DNA of 64,000 nucleotides from Phoronis australis. Its lineage: Eukaryota; Phoronida; Phoronidae. The DNA is taken from assembly GCA_002633005.1 (NCBI GenBank), contig NMRA01000671.1:99916-163915 (forward strand). Direction: 5' to 3'. Shown here one piece after another: positions 11,595-23,212 of the stretch (within the stretch, counting starts at the first letter, position 1; every line of letters starts with the position of its first letter). The translations under genes and the position numbers were made by a program. The notes beneath the pieces were generated by a model. It ran no database searches, was not told the origin of the DNA, and saw nothing but the letters and a program-made list of their open reading frames with translations.

Positions 11595-13915
11595 TTGGGC
11601 TTACGGCCAGTACACTGACCGGTAGCGAGGAGCTGTCTCAAGTAGCTATACCCGAGATCTAACAGTGTGAAAATACGAAATCCCTGATGAACTAAACTAG
11701 TTGCTGGTCAGCTCAGCTGTGATTAACTGAAGACAGGCAGCTCGTACCGGCCGTCTGCGCTCGCAGTAAGGTCAAAATTCATTTTATTGTGACCCAGTTC
11801 CGGGAAAACTTTATTTTACGATGCTCATTCTTTGAAGGAGTTTTCTTTGAAAAGGTGAGGTCCCGAAGTCCCTGGTATAGTGCCTTTGGTGCTGTTTCAA
11901 AATGCCTAGTTGAAACACGAAACGTTAGTCCAGTTTCTGGTGGCTGGGGAAAAGGACAGTGTGTCACAAAAATTACACTTCCTAAACGCCTGGAGTTCAA
12001 ATTCAGTTGCCGTGGATCACTGAGATTCTGCGCGGGCCTACTGCATTGTTACATCTTATTTTTATCGTGGCAACGTCACTCATGACGTGCACTACGTGAA
12101 TCAGGACAACCAATGAATTCAGTTTTGACTTGACAAAAAATTAATTGCTCAATACTACTGGAAACTAAAAACATCAAGGAAGTGCAAAGACAACCTTTCC
12201 AAGCAATGAGTTAAATTTCATGATTTTTAAAACACATTTTCTAACTACGGTTTGAGAGTCCAAATTTCATCAATGTCTGAGAGTTATTTAGGTATGCAAA
12301 AATCGTCCATAAGTGCACTTTACTATTTAAGGATCGGATTATAGTATTTCCAACTTCAGGCTGCAATTAAATTCAATGAAACATCATCAATTCTTACAAC
12401 ATTACCTTTTAATTATCAAAAATCATCTATGAATCTATCGATTTTCGTAGACACATAATCAAGTAAATCAGAAACAAATGAATTTGTTTATCAAAATGGA
12501 ATGTTATAGCAATTTCTGGGAGGAATATGGGAGATGGGGCATTCGTATTAAGGTGTATTTTTTCACACTTCAGAGCTACATGTACCTATAACGGTTAACG
12601 AGGTAAACCTGAAATCCGCTGACAAAAAAACTGAAATCTTTGTTTATGATTGCGAGAGTTCTTTGACTACCCCTTTCGACATGTGCATCGTAAATAGCCT
12701 AGACAGCAGTGTTTTCCACATGTGGGAATTCCTTACAAACAACTCACAGTAACCATCTTCAAAAGAGGTACTATTATTGTGATACTACGGGAAACAGCAA
12801 CACTCTATTTTATAATTAACCATTGGAAATAATCCCTTTGTGTAATTCACAAACAGTGGCATTCACGTTCTTCAAAATTCCACCCTTTCGATGGCGGCAA
12901 TCCTTCTGTATTAATTTTGGTTGCTTGGGTCGAATGGCTGCTCTGTGCACGAATGTTTTGTGCTTTTTTGGTGAATTTTGAATCTCAACTTCCATCGTAA
13001 ATACTTGGCGGCTTCGTATTTACATGTAAAGAAAGACAAAAGGACATTTCCCCCGAACTGCTCCATCGACAGAGGGTGCCGTCTGAAATGGGACACCTTA
13101 ATATGACAGGCTAAACATCATTAAGATTGGAAAAAAAGAGTGACAGTGCATTCCACCGTCGTGTGGTCCCAAAACGATGGAGTGAGTGACCTCTTTCAAC
13201 ATGGAAGCCGGTTGCACGATTTCACAAAAACAGGAAAACAGAGGTAATCGATTCTACCGTTGGGCTCTCTCTCCGTGAGCGGCCCCTTAAGAATTTGCCA
13301 ATGAAAAACCCAAATAGGGTGGCCACTTGAATGCATCAATAGACTCCTTCAAGGGCGGGGTCCCTAAATATAAAAATATCTATATTTTCGAATATCAGGA
13401 AATGCGCAGCAATTGATGTTATCTGTCAGGTCATCAATTTTTCTCAAGCAACATACAGTTTTGAGAAAAAAAAATAAAGGGAAAGTTGTCTCCATTATCC
13501 CTTGCCAGAGAGGGACATCTGGAAAATTATATTTTTGCAATCGCAAAATTGACTTACTGGATTTAAACATCCAGTAAATTAGTACGTTCCGCAAGAGCTT
13601 CGCTTTACAAATTTTCGAAATATATGCGTTATTGATTTGGCGCACGTCTTCAAGTGCTTTTAGACGACCTGTGCTGCAATAGCGGTGACCCGAACGACAA
13701 TGTCCTGGCTAGGGTTCTCAAAAGGTAAACCATGCACTGATGCCGAGTTATTAAATGTTCTCTTGAATTTTCTCTCTTATCCGTATTTCTGATTTTTTTC
13801 TTTTCTCGGCTGTCCCCTGCCCCACGCCTATGTCGGTTGCCACGGTTTAACCCTGACGCCTGAAATTTTTTGGGGGACCCGTGCCCCCAGCCCCCCTCCC
13901 CCTTCCTACGGCCCT
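11595..13915 (+). repeat. Copy A of a ~2.3-kb interspersed repeat
   Basis: Sequence along this stretch matches, in reverse complement, the region 51,617-54,420. Matched blocks include the agctgtctcaagtagct end, the long block at 11,789-11,960 (caaaatgcctagttgaaac), 12,060-12,230 (aagcaatgagttaaa), 12,840-13,090 and the right end at 13,800-13,900 (cacgcctatgtcggttg). The right end CCTTCCTACGGCCCTG (13,900-13,915) is the inverse of CAGGCCCGTAGGAAGG at about 11,233, so the outer element may span 11,233-13,915. I see no coding frame. It is either a transposon family without coding capacity or an inverted segmental duplication. Confidence 0.6.
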
Positions 13916-13938
13916 GTTTATATGTATCTAAAGTTCGT

Positions 13939-14305
13939 ATGCCGTGAATAATACGGTTACACGAAAGTCACGCATTTGTCAGGATATGCGTGACTTTTCA
14001 CCGCTCGTCCTTCTCAACGGCTTTTACCGGGATCAAAGAGTCAGAGAGTGCGGCGCCAGAGCCGGACTCAGTTGCGATGACCGCATTGACCGATGCGAGC
14101 AAGACCCAAATAAGTGTAATTACCAGACCATAACATGTAGCAAACTTCTCTGCCTGTACATACTGGCGAATTTTCAAAATGCAGTAACCAACAGTTTTCG
14201 TTAAAAACAAATACCACAGCCGTATTCAGATAAAAATCAACCCAGTTTGGTTTCCGATTTTTAAAAATCGATGAGCTACATGTACATATTAAGCTAAAAT
14301 CTACG
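13939..14305 (+). repeat. Direct duplication, copy 1 (uninterrupted)
   Basis: This copy reads gccgtgaataatac, then gtgacttttcaccgctcgtc, then cttttaccgggatcaaag and on to aagctaaaatctac. The same series recurs from 14,891 to 15,645, there split by a 402-bp insertion. The short ORFs on both strands here are repeat-derived. Confidence 0.7.
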
Positions 14306-14659
14306 AAAACTAAGAACGCGACTAGACTTTTTGTCAGCGAGATTGATGCTAGAACGTTCTGTAATTTTGGAACAGACTCCTTTGTTCAGGTGTGCAGGAA
14401 TGAAGTAACGAACCAAGAGAGATAACAAATAAACAAAAAACAGTAGATATATTTCGTGACCCCATGTCACATCATCAGGCAATGAGTAAAATGAAAATAT
14501 ACAGAACGAAATAAACAGTGAAATACACGTGGCAGCATACTGGCAAGGGGATCCATTCAAGATAACGTTATACACCGACTTGGCCGAAAAATAAATAGGC
14601 GGGAAATAGTAGACAATACCATCATTGGCTATGTTGAAAAAGACATATTTTGGATACAT
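14294..14659 (-). CDS. Unassigned 121-codon open frame
   Basis: A minus-strand open frame of 121 codons starting at an ATG and rich in aromatic and hydrophobic residues. One stretch near the middle reads SLPDDVTWGHEIYLLFF. It lies between the two copies of a direct duplication. I do not recognise it, and no splice context or conserved motif supports it. Chance in AT-rich DNA, or a fragment of an unrecognised mobile element, is more likely than a host gene. Confidence 0.12.
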   Translation of the reverse strand: MYPKYVFFNIANDGIVYYFPPIYFSAKSVYNVILNGSPCQYAATCISLFISFCIFSFYSLPDDVTWGHEIYLLFFVYLLSLLVRYFIPAHLNKGVCSKITERSSINLADKKSSRVLSFRRF

Positions 14660-14890
14660 GTTTTGGAATTCGCTATTGATTATTCATGTAAAACCTAAGT
14701 TGAATGAAAAGCTCACAGGTGTGTATCGCACCTTGGCTCTGTTTTGATAGAGTTGCGGGCTTTCTACAGTGTGTTGCATCCACACTCTCTGCTTGTATCA
14801 CCACTCTCATCGAAACAATTTGACCTGCCAAATCCAAAAATCGAAATCAACGCATATGAAAAAATGGGCGTTTTATGAGAAAAAAATACC

Positions 14891-15645
14891 ATGCCGTGAA
14901 TAATACGCATACACGAAAGTAACGCATTTGCAAAGAAATGTGTGACTTTTTACCGCTCGTCCTTCAGATCAGGGCCCGGTCTCCAATCTTTTTACTCGAA
15001 ATGGAACTCGAAATTTGGTTTGGCATTTTCTACTTTACTTTTGGGCGAACTCAAGATAAGTGTCTATTATTCTATGCTCGAGTACACAATAACTTACGTA
15101 GATAATTTATTGCCCTTAGTTCACAGTTTGTAAACCCAATATTAAAGCAATAAGTTCGAGTTTGAACTCAAAATTTCGAGTTTTTACTCGAGTTTGTAGC
15201 ATGAATATAAGGGTCTTCAAGGGCAAACTTGAACTAGAAACTCCTATGCATAAACTATAATGTATTCGAGCACAGTCTGATAACCAATTATCTTAAATTC
15301 GCACAAAAGGAGCAAAGAAATTGCCAAAAATAGTTTCGAGTTCGTTTCGAGTACAAGATTAGAGACCGGGCCCAGCTTTTACCGGGATCAAAGAAAGCGC
15401 GGCGCCAGCCGGACTCGTTTGCGATGACCGCATTGTCCGGTGCGAGCAAGACCCAATTCAGTGTAATTACCCAATTATAACCTGTAGTAAACATTTCTGC
15501 CTGTACATACTGGCGAATTTCAAAAAATGTATGAACCAACAGTTTTCGTTAGAAACAAATACCACAGCTGTATTCAGATGGAAAAAAAACAAGTTTTGTT
15601 TTCGATGAATGAAAATCGATGAACTATTAAGCTAAAAACTACAAA
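14891..15645 (+). repeat. Direct duplication, copy 2 (split by a MITE)
   Basis: The left part (14,891-14,971) and the right part (15,374-15,645) together match copy 1 at 13,939-14,305. Copy 1 provides the empty-site state, so the intervening sequence is a later insertion. Confidence 0.7.
14972..15373. mobile_element. 402-bp MITE with GGGCCCGGTCTC ends
   Basis: The left end GGGCCCGGTCTCCAATCTT and the right end (reverse complement GGGCCCGGTCTCTAATCTT) are terminal inverted repeats. The similarity continues inward through repeated actcgaaa / gaactcgaaa motifs. The interior is rich in tcgag and tcgaac repeats and has no coding frame. The insertion is confirmed by the uninterrupted paralogous site 0.9 kb upstream. 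Confidence 0.7.
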
Positions 15646-15846
15646 CATTGGGTACGATTAAAGATAAACGACTGTACGTATTGATATACTCGGTGAGAGT
15701 TAACAATATCACGTGGATTGTTCTTTAAATATACAACTAAGCTATATTGAAACATCTATGAACAACACACAGTGACTAAATCATGTCAATAACTTTTAAA
15801 ACATCGCTTATGGCCCCATGCATTCCGAACTACTTTACTCCCGGGG

Positions 15847-17789
15847 AAATACACTAACCGGAAAACTGCTATAAGCGGAAATGCGTCAATTTCCACAGTT
15901 AGCTTTATGACTGAGGAAAAGCTAGAATAGTATAATGTACATGTACTTACTGCAACCACAATTGTCTAGAGGCTCCAAATCTTCAGTTTGGCTATCATCA
16001 TATTTGCACATTTGTACATGTATATATTTTATGATTTTAGTTCTAATAAAAAATAAGATTGAACTAATGGCACGTGTAGCTTTGTTTGCTGTCACATGTT
16101 TGGTGTACCTGTAATCTGGAAAATTTAGAGATGGGTTCACAATTAACTGACTTCTAAGTTGTTTTGGTGCTTCGGTTAAACGCAAAATGAAAAGATAGCA
16201 ACCATACACGGTAAGAAAAAAAGAAAGTAGACAGGAGTATTAAAATAAAGTAATGAAAAAAAGTATGAAACATATTTGAAACCACCGTTCCTTTGGGAAG
16301 TGGCCCTTTGTCAAGATCAACGCAAATCAGCCTTTTAGTATTTTTGTAAAATTTAAAATGTACCAACTTAAAACTGCTTTCCATATTGCAGGCTTTAGCT
16401 CTATGCAAACGCCAGAGAAAAACAATTTGTGTGTAATAACGACCACCATTGTCAAGAAAGTAGTGCTAGCGATTACCTTTCCAATTTCATTAGCTCAGAT
16501 CTACATCAATACAGAGGGCGTGATGGATATGGTAAAAGTTGTCTGGGGCTTAGGGACTCGGAGCGGTATCCAGTGTAAGCGAGAAATACTCCACATGTAC
16601 AACAAAATGACAAAGAGCAATGTCTTTTGAAAGACACGTTACTGTAAAAATCTAGCGCCATGCATACAATCAATCGTAGATATACTTTTTATTCAACAAC
16701 AAGTGCCGATATCAACATTGTTAAACAACGGATCACTTCAAATGGTCACATGTTATTACTTGCATGATGAAGATGTTATGTCAGAGACCTATTATTTTGA
16801 CTCCACACGCGGACAGTCTTGGAATGAGCAATTAGTATACAATAAAGAGGTAAACAACAATTTCAGTTCAATCAAATACATGGGCGTGCACCATCCATGT
16901 GAGCAATCATATTATATGTACACTGCAAAAACGCCAAACATGGAACCACCAACACTGGCAAAATACCAAATCACAATCGCCTAGTCATCTAAGATGTCAT
17001 GCCACACTTATACTGAACTTGTAAACAACATTATTCTTTACGGCAAGAATATCGATCCTTTCAAAACAGGCTTCCTAGAGAATCGACCGTACCTTCATTG
17101 ACCCATAATCAACTTTATTTTCTCCAGAGGAAGCACTGTGGCCTAGTGTGATACAAGTGATCGCTTTCTTTACTTCAGGTCGTTGGCTCAGGTCACACTG
17201 GGCACACTGATAGATCCCCGAGTCAGGTTTCTAGCTCCTTAGCTTTATTTTCACTATATACATGTGTACAGTATTAATAAAACATAAAATGGTTCCAGGA
17301 GATCACTGCAATGGGCAACATCAGTTTTTTTAAAATTTATGTATTCGTGTATAATAATTGTATATAGACTTCTTTGTATTTCTTAACCCAGATCTAATGC
17401 CTCTTGGCGCTTCTGGGTTAGGTATATTCATTGTATTCTGAAGATTTTGCAATAAACATTGAAACAGTGCAATGGGCCCACATCTGCAGCTTGCCTACAG
17501 AGTTCGCATTTGGAGTACTATTCCTGTAAGATTACAGATCTAGATCAAACACGAAGGAAATAATTCCATAAAGAAAACCTAGAGATACATGTAACTCGAT
17601 TGTGCCCATAACATTACTTTCTACATGTTGTGTTCAACCAAATGAAGAAACAGTGTCCTTGCTAAGTTGGAAGTAACATAGATTATAGACAACAGATTCG
17701 CAACTCCGACGTTTACTTACGTGCTAGCCAACTGAAGAGGAGCCGCCACTCTCCTAAATTATCTGGCGCAGTTTCCGGTTAGTGTATTT
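15847..17789. mobile_element. Possible TIR-bounded element with unassigned ORFs
   Basis: AAATACACTAACCGG followed by aaa(a)ctgc at 15,847-15,869 recurs in inverted orientation at 17,768-17,789. Between them are two + strand open frames at 16,358-16,630 and 16,703-16,984, neither recognised. The second contains YYLHDEDVMSETYYFDS and looks more protein-like than background. If the inverted repeats are real ends, this is a ~1.95-kb element. They could also be two independent short repeats. Confidence 0.3.
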
Positions 17790-18705
17790 TGGCGAGACAT
17801 ATTTGCATCTACTTTACTGTACAGTACAACGAAAAAAAAATAATTTCGGCAATGAAACGCTGTTCAAAGTCTTCGAATACTAGAAGTGTTGGTATCGTAA
17901 GTACCTTTGACAACGCTGGTGTTAATTAATTACAAAATTCAAACTTCGGTGCCGACTGATTATGTCGTCTGCTTGCCCAGTAGCAGCATAGTTATCGGAC
18001 AGTTTGTGATTTATGGTTCACATAGGACTACTGAAAAAACTAGGAAAGCATGTTTGTGCATAAATTCCGAGGAGTACCTGTGAATGCAAAAGATATTTAT
18101 ATAACGTTTTTGTTTTAGAAAAATATTAATTTTGTTCGGATCAAAAAATGCGCCGCTGCAACGATTTCACTGGTTTAACCTTTGTACATGTATGTTTATA
18201 ATTCATCATTCTCAAGAGAACAGTTCTTCTGGGTAGTATTAAGTGGCCCTTAAAAGGGCTGTTGGTTGCACTGTTCACTTGAGCCTTAGGTAAAGCGTGA
18301 AATGGTTCTTTAAAGGACCGTTGAATAATTCAACATAAACCACACAGTAAACCGTGCTCACTCAATTACTGAAGGTGCACTTCATATAAGTTTTCATCTA
18401 GGAAGGTTGGATGAAAACAGACAAGATGACAGTATCGATGACAGTTGTAAAGCTTTGTTACCGTTCACCAACGTTATCACGAACCCTGCCTCGTTCAGTT
18501 CTTGTTCCTGGATCCACAAGTAATCCTGAACCGTAGGGAAAAAAGACATACAACAAAACAATTAAAATTTCGAAAATCATTGCTATCGTAGGTTTCGGTG
18601 TTGCTGTCGCCATACCAATATTCTTCCCCAACAACCATGTCGAAAATCGACGTTGCAAAAGATGAAAAATTGTGTCCTTTGTTTCTAAATTTTAACCCAT
18701 TTTTA
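17790..18705. other. No supported feature
   Basis: AT-rich sequence without a recognisable gene or repeat. A 110-codon minus-strand ORF at 18,495-18,827 runs into the repeat that begins at 18,706 and is not considered coding. Confidence 0.4.
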
Positions 18706-20106
18706 TGCGCCCACATATTTATATGTCGACGCATTATGCCGTCATCTCCGTCCGTCCGTCCGACCGTCCGTCCGGGCGGCGTCCGGCGTCCGGCGTCCGC
18801 TGCTTTATCTCCAAAACCCTTTGACATACGTTCATGAAATTTGGCACATATGTTCCATTCATAAATGGGACGGCATGTGCGATCTTTCGGACGGATCCGA
18901 CTACCGGTGTGCCCCCTAGTGGCAATTTTAGTTTTTTACGCTTACCTTTGTATCTTCAAAAGTTTTGAACGGATTTTCATGAAATTTGGTATGTAGGCAC
19001 CTATTAGTGAGATGACGCTATGCTGCCGTTTTCAGATGAATTCGACATAGTTTGCGCCACCTAGTGGCCATTTTTAGTGTTTTCGAGTCTGTTTTTGTGC
19101 GTCCACCTCTCTATCAACCAAACCACTCAAAGGATGATTGTGAAAATTGGCATGTATATGCTTACTATGTAGAGGACGGTTGACGATGATTTTCCGACGA
19201 TTTCGACCACTGTGGCGCCTCCTAGTGGCAGTTTTTTTTTGCACCTATGGCTGTATCTCCTAAACCGTTCGCAGGATCTTTACGAAATATAATAAGTGTA
19301 TTTATGTTAACAACAGACGATGATGACTTTTGGACGGATCCGACTACCAGTGTGCCCCCTAGTGGCAATTTTATTTTTTTACGTTTACCTCTGTATCTTC
19401 ACAAGTCCTTAACGGATTTTCATGAAATTTGGTATGTGGGCACCTATTAGTGCGATGACGCTATCCTTCCGTTTTCGGATGGATTCGACCTAGTTTGCGA
19501 CACCCAGTGGCCATTTTTACTGTTTTTGAGTCTGTTTTTGGCGTCCACCCCTCTATCAACCAAACCGCTATAAGTATGATTGTGAAAATTGGCACTTATG
19601 TTCTTATTATGAAGAGGACAGTTGACGCTGAATTTCCCAATGGCATGACTTTGATTACTGTGGCGCCTCCTAGTGGCAGTTTTTTTTCGCCCATGGCTGT
19701 ATCTCCCAAACCGTTTACAGGATCTTTGACGTCTGTATTTTCATAGGTCTTCAGGTGTATACTTTGTGTTACTGCGTGACTATGAAGGAAAAGTTCCAAG
19801 TAGAAATTTGTTTCTGGCATTCTAATGCTGTGCTAATCTCGTATGTTGGTAAATTTGGTTTTAATTCTATGTTTCTGTGGTGCTTTAAGCAACTGATGTA
19901 TAGGATGTGCTTGTATTATGAAGATCACTCACATTTTGCCTCTAGCCTATTAAGGACACAATGACCATGCCTTTTCATTTTGCAAAGTACAACATATTAC
20001 ATATATGCCCTCTACTGGCCACTTTATGGTACCAATAAACAACCCTAGACGGATACCGTATGCGGTGCAATTGTGGGCGCATTTCAATGCTCTGCGTTGC
20101 TCTTGT
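18706..20106 (+). mobile_element. Helentron/HINE-like repeat, copy 1
   Basis: The element begins TGCGCCCACATATTTATATG, which folds with the following tcgacgca into an imperfect palindrome. It continues with a (tccg)n tract, then several degenerate units of about 120 bp. Each unit has the form tatctcc-aaaccg, a gaaa(a/t)ttggca core, a gacgatttt-ccgac stretch and cctagtggcaatttt. A conserved 3' block follows (19,740-20,081), ending in TGTGGGCGCA, which is inverse to the 5' TGCGCCCACA. The last ~25 bases contain a small hairpin (aatgc-tct-gcgtt) and end gctcttgt. Short unequal terminal repeats, internal tandem units and a 3' hairpin are the layout described for non-autonomous Helentrons (HINE/DINE-1 type). 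This class is inferred. Confidence 0.6.
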
Positions 20107-22796
20107 TTAAGAAAGGGGTGTACTGATTACGTCTAATGTTGATAGAGCATAACTTGTGGTTTTTGCAATGCATTAATCGTGTTGAATATATTTATATTAA
20201 GTGGCATCATTGAGTTGAAGGGAAAATAAATTAAACTTAGCACAATAAAGTTTTGAAAATATAAAGGGCAGTAACACATTCCCTAAAAATCCAGCATTTT
20301 CGAAAGGTTTGCGCATTTGGTGATCTGATTGATTCAAGCACTTGCGGCGGGAAATTGATACACCCAGTTATTGTGCACGTGTGCACTGTAGCAACGCTTT
20401 GTATCTTATTTTTAATTGGATAGTTTGTTAATACAGTAAGTTTCCTTATTTATGCCCATCCTCATTTGGCCGCAACTTGGGCTTCTTGGGGCTGGCATAG
20501 GGACTCACGTGGTGCTTACTCGAATGAGTTTCATTTTAGCGGCTATTTCCAATTGTGTAGGTGAAGTAAATTAACAAAGTGGATGATTATCATCAGCTAT
20601 ATTTCATCATTAATATTTTGGACGGGTTCTCAAATTTTCCGAGGCTAGGGAATGTTAAATCTGTAAGGTAGAAGTGTTTCGGTGAACTTCTATGTCTGTG
20701 GCGTTATTTATACCAGACCAAACTTTAAAAAAGAGGCCCTAGTTTGAAATTGGAATTGCATAGGATGCAATTTGTGTAGACGTTTGTCTGCGTTGCGAGT
20801 TTTTATAAAAAATGGGTCAGTCTGCAGCCAACTACAGTGCAGTGCAACTGAAGTTCATAAAAAGTAAATTTGGACTTCCTGATCTGGTTTAACATTTCAC
20901 ATATTTCAGGACAATTCTTCCTTTATGCACGGGCCCCTTTTGTTACATTACGAGTAGGATTGGTTCATTATGTACCCTAGAGGTGGTATAGGACTTTACA
21001 AAACAGGTTGAAGAATTTTATTTTTGTTATAAACGTTAGTTTGAAAGGCTGTCCACCTTAAAAAATTAACATTGAAAAATAAAAACAACCCTCACACCCC
21101 TCTGGTGTTCCTGTTTTATGTTTGGAAAGAAGTTGAAACTTGGGTTAGTTGTTTCATAGACTGTAATGTACTTGGCTAAAATGGTCTAGAGCTTTTGTGC
21201 GGCTTACATTCAACATGAAATGAGTGTGTAACCTGCTGTTGAATTGCCAGTTGGTTATTTCTGGAGTATTAAGGTGATCTTTATTTATGTTAAAGGTTTT
21301 ACAAGCATTCAGTTTATTGGTACATGGATTTATAAATCGGCTATATCGGTGATCAAAATCCCGACGAAATGTGCGCATTGTGCCGAGATAATAACCGCCT
21401 GATAAGTGCCGGCGAAGATGACCATTTTGGTTAATTCGCACACTAGACTATGGCTGAAGTTCCTCGTAAGGACAGGAGTGTGTGAATCACTATCTTTTGA
21501 AAGAATTTAGCGGACAATTTTCGCCAAAAATTTCCAGGTAATATTCATCAAAAACAAGTAAAGAACAATGGATATCCGATATGTGAGACAGAATTAAGTC
21601 AGTAGTGGTAGTACTAGTACATGTAGGCCTACCAACGGTTCCTAAAAACATCCATCATCAAAATGGCATTAACGTTTATACAAGACCTAAGGTTTTTCTC
21701 CAGCCGATTATGGGGTATCCGTACGCTATGGAAGCTAACGCCTTTGCATTTTGCCTGTGTGGCCGAACACGCTGCCACACAGCGACCGAGCATGATTAGC
21801 AGACGACGTACTTACCGGAAATTACACCAGATAGTTTAGCCAGGTGTCGACAGTGAATAATGACGTAAAGGCTTGTGCGTAAGTTCACATATTTCGTCCA
21901 GTTGAGAGCATACGGAGTTGTCGGTCCATGAACTATAGTCTATGGGAAGTCAGTAAAGTATTGGTTTTATTACTTGTAAGACTTACTTCTTTAAGTACGT
22001 GGTCCACACAGTACCACACAGTGAATGACATCTTTCTCTTGTTAAATGTTAAGGCCTATTCCTGATTCTGATCTGAAATTAATACAAACCAAGTGTGCCC
22101 AGATTCTACAAAAGTGCAAAGTGTAGCGCTTAGAAGCCTTCAAGTTATAGAATACATGTACGCCTCCCTTCATTGCCAAGGATTCAGTATCAATTTTACT
22201 CCCGTAAAACTATACCACACAATAACAGATGTTGATTTGGTATTGAGATTTATCAGCATTACCAGCAATTCGTAAACTAGGTCATCCGCCAGGTTCTCTG
22301 CGTAAACTAGGTCATCGCGTATGGACCAGTTAGCGCTTCACTCTCCGCGTGTCTACTGGAGAGAAGCACCAGGAAGGTTGTTCTACATTTTGTAGCCCAA
22401 AATTACCAAAGTTCAAATATATTCCGTTAAAAAGGAAAGACAAAACATATTGTTACAGATGTCTGGCCAATATCATGAGTCACCACTCGTAAGCAAATCA
22501 AAGCTCTCCTTACTCGTTGCCTTATCTCGCACTACCTCAATTGGACTCAAGAGTTTTCAGTTCGCAATGCAACAATTTAATTCTCATAAATTCAACTTGT
22601 AATGACCCTTTCAATTTTAAACCATGCCCGAAGTACTCGGAAACAAATTATTGTTAGGTACAACGAGGTTTTTTTTCTCTGAAGTGGATCGTAAACACCT
22701 CAGGTGAGTTTTCCGCACATAGCTACTTTGGTTTAGAGCTGAATTTTCTGCTCCCATACTATGGGCCGGGCCGGTCAAGGGCAAATCCTTTTTGTA
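20107..22796. other. No supported feature
   Basis: Only short ORFs without recognised motifs; no transposon ends or RNA genes were identified. Confidence 0.4.
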
Positions 22797-22886
22797 CGCA
22801 CTACTTACAGCATTGGAATCAAACTGTTATAAATAGAGAAACGCACTACTTACAGCATTGGAATCAAACTGTTATAAATAGAGAAA
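22797..22886 (+). repeat. 45-bp tandem duplication
   Basis: The 45-base unit beginning cgcactacttacagcattgg is present twice head to tail (22,797-22,841 and 22,842-22,886) without differences that I can see, which indicates a recent event. Confidence 0.9.
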
Positions 22887-22992
22887 ACGTTTATTAGTGC
22901 ACTGGTGTGAATATTATCAGTGACTTAAGCAAAATCTTCGAATTAACTAGACCCACTTGTGATAGTCTATGATGATCAACTGACATCAAAAG

Positions 22993-23212
22993 GCCAAAAT
23001 TGGCAATTTTCGGCCACCCCATGTTAAATACAAAATTTTGTCTAATTTTCTTCAAACTCCTACATTTCAATCTTGATTATAATGACATCTGTTGGATCTT
23101 TCGCCAAAATTGGCAATTTTCGGCCACCCCATGTTAAATACAAAATTTTGTCTAATTTTCTTCAAACTCCTACATTTCAATCTTGATTATAATGACATCT
23201 GTTGGATCTTTC
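22993..23212 (+). repeat. 110-bp tandem duplication, essentially identical copies
   Basis: A 110-base unit starting gccaaaattggcaattttcg occurs at 22,993-23,102 and again at 23,103-23,212. The copies appear identical, so the duplication is very young or an assembly artefact. Confidence 0.9.
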
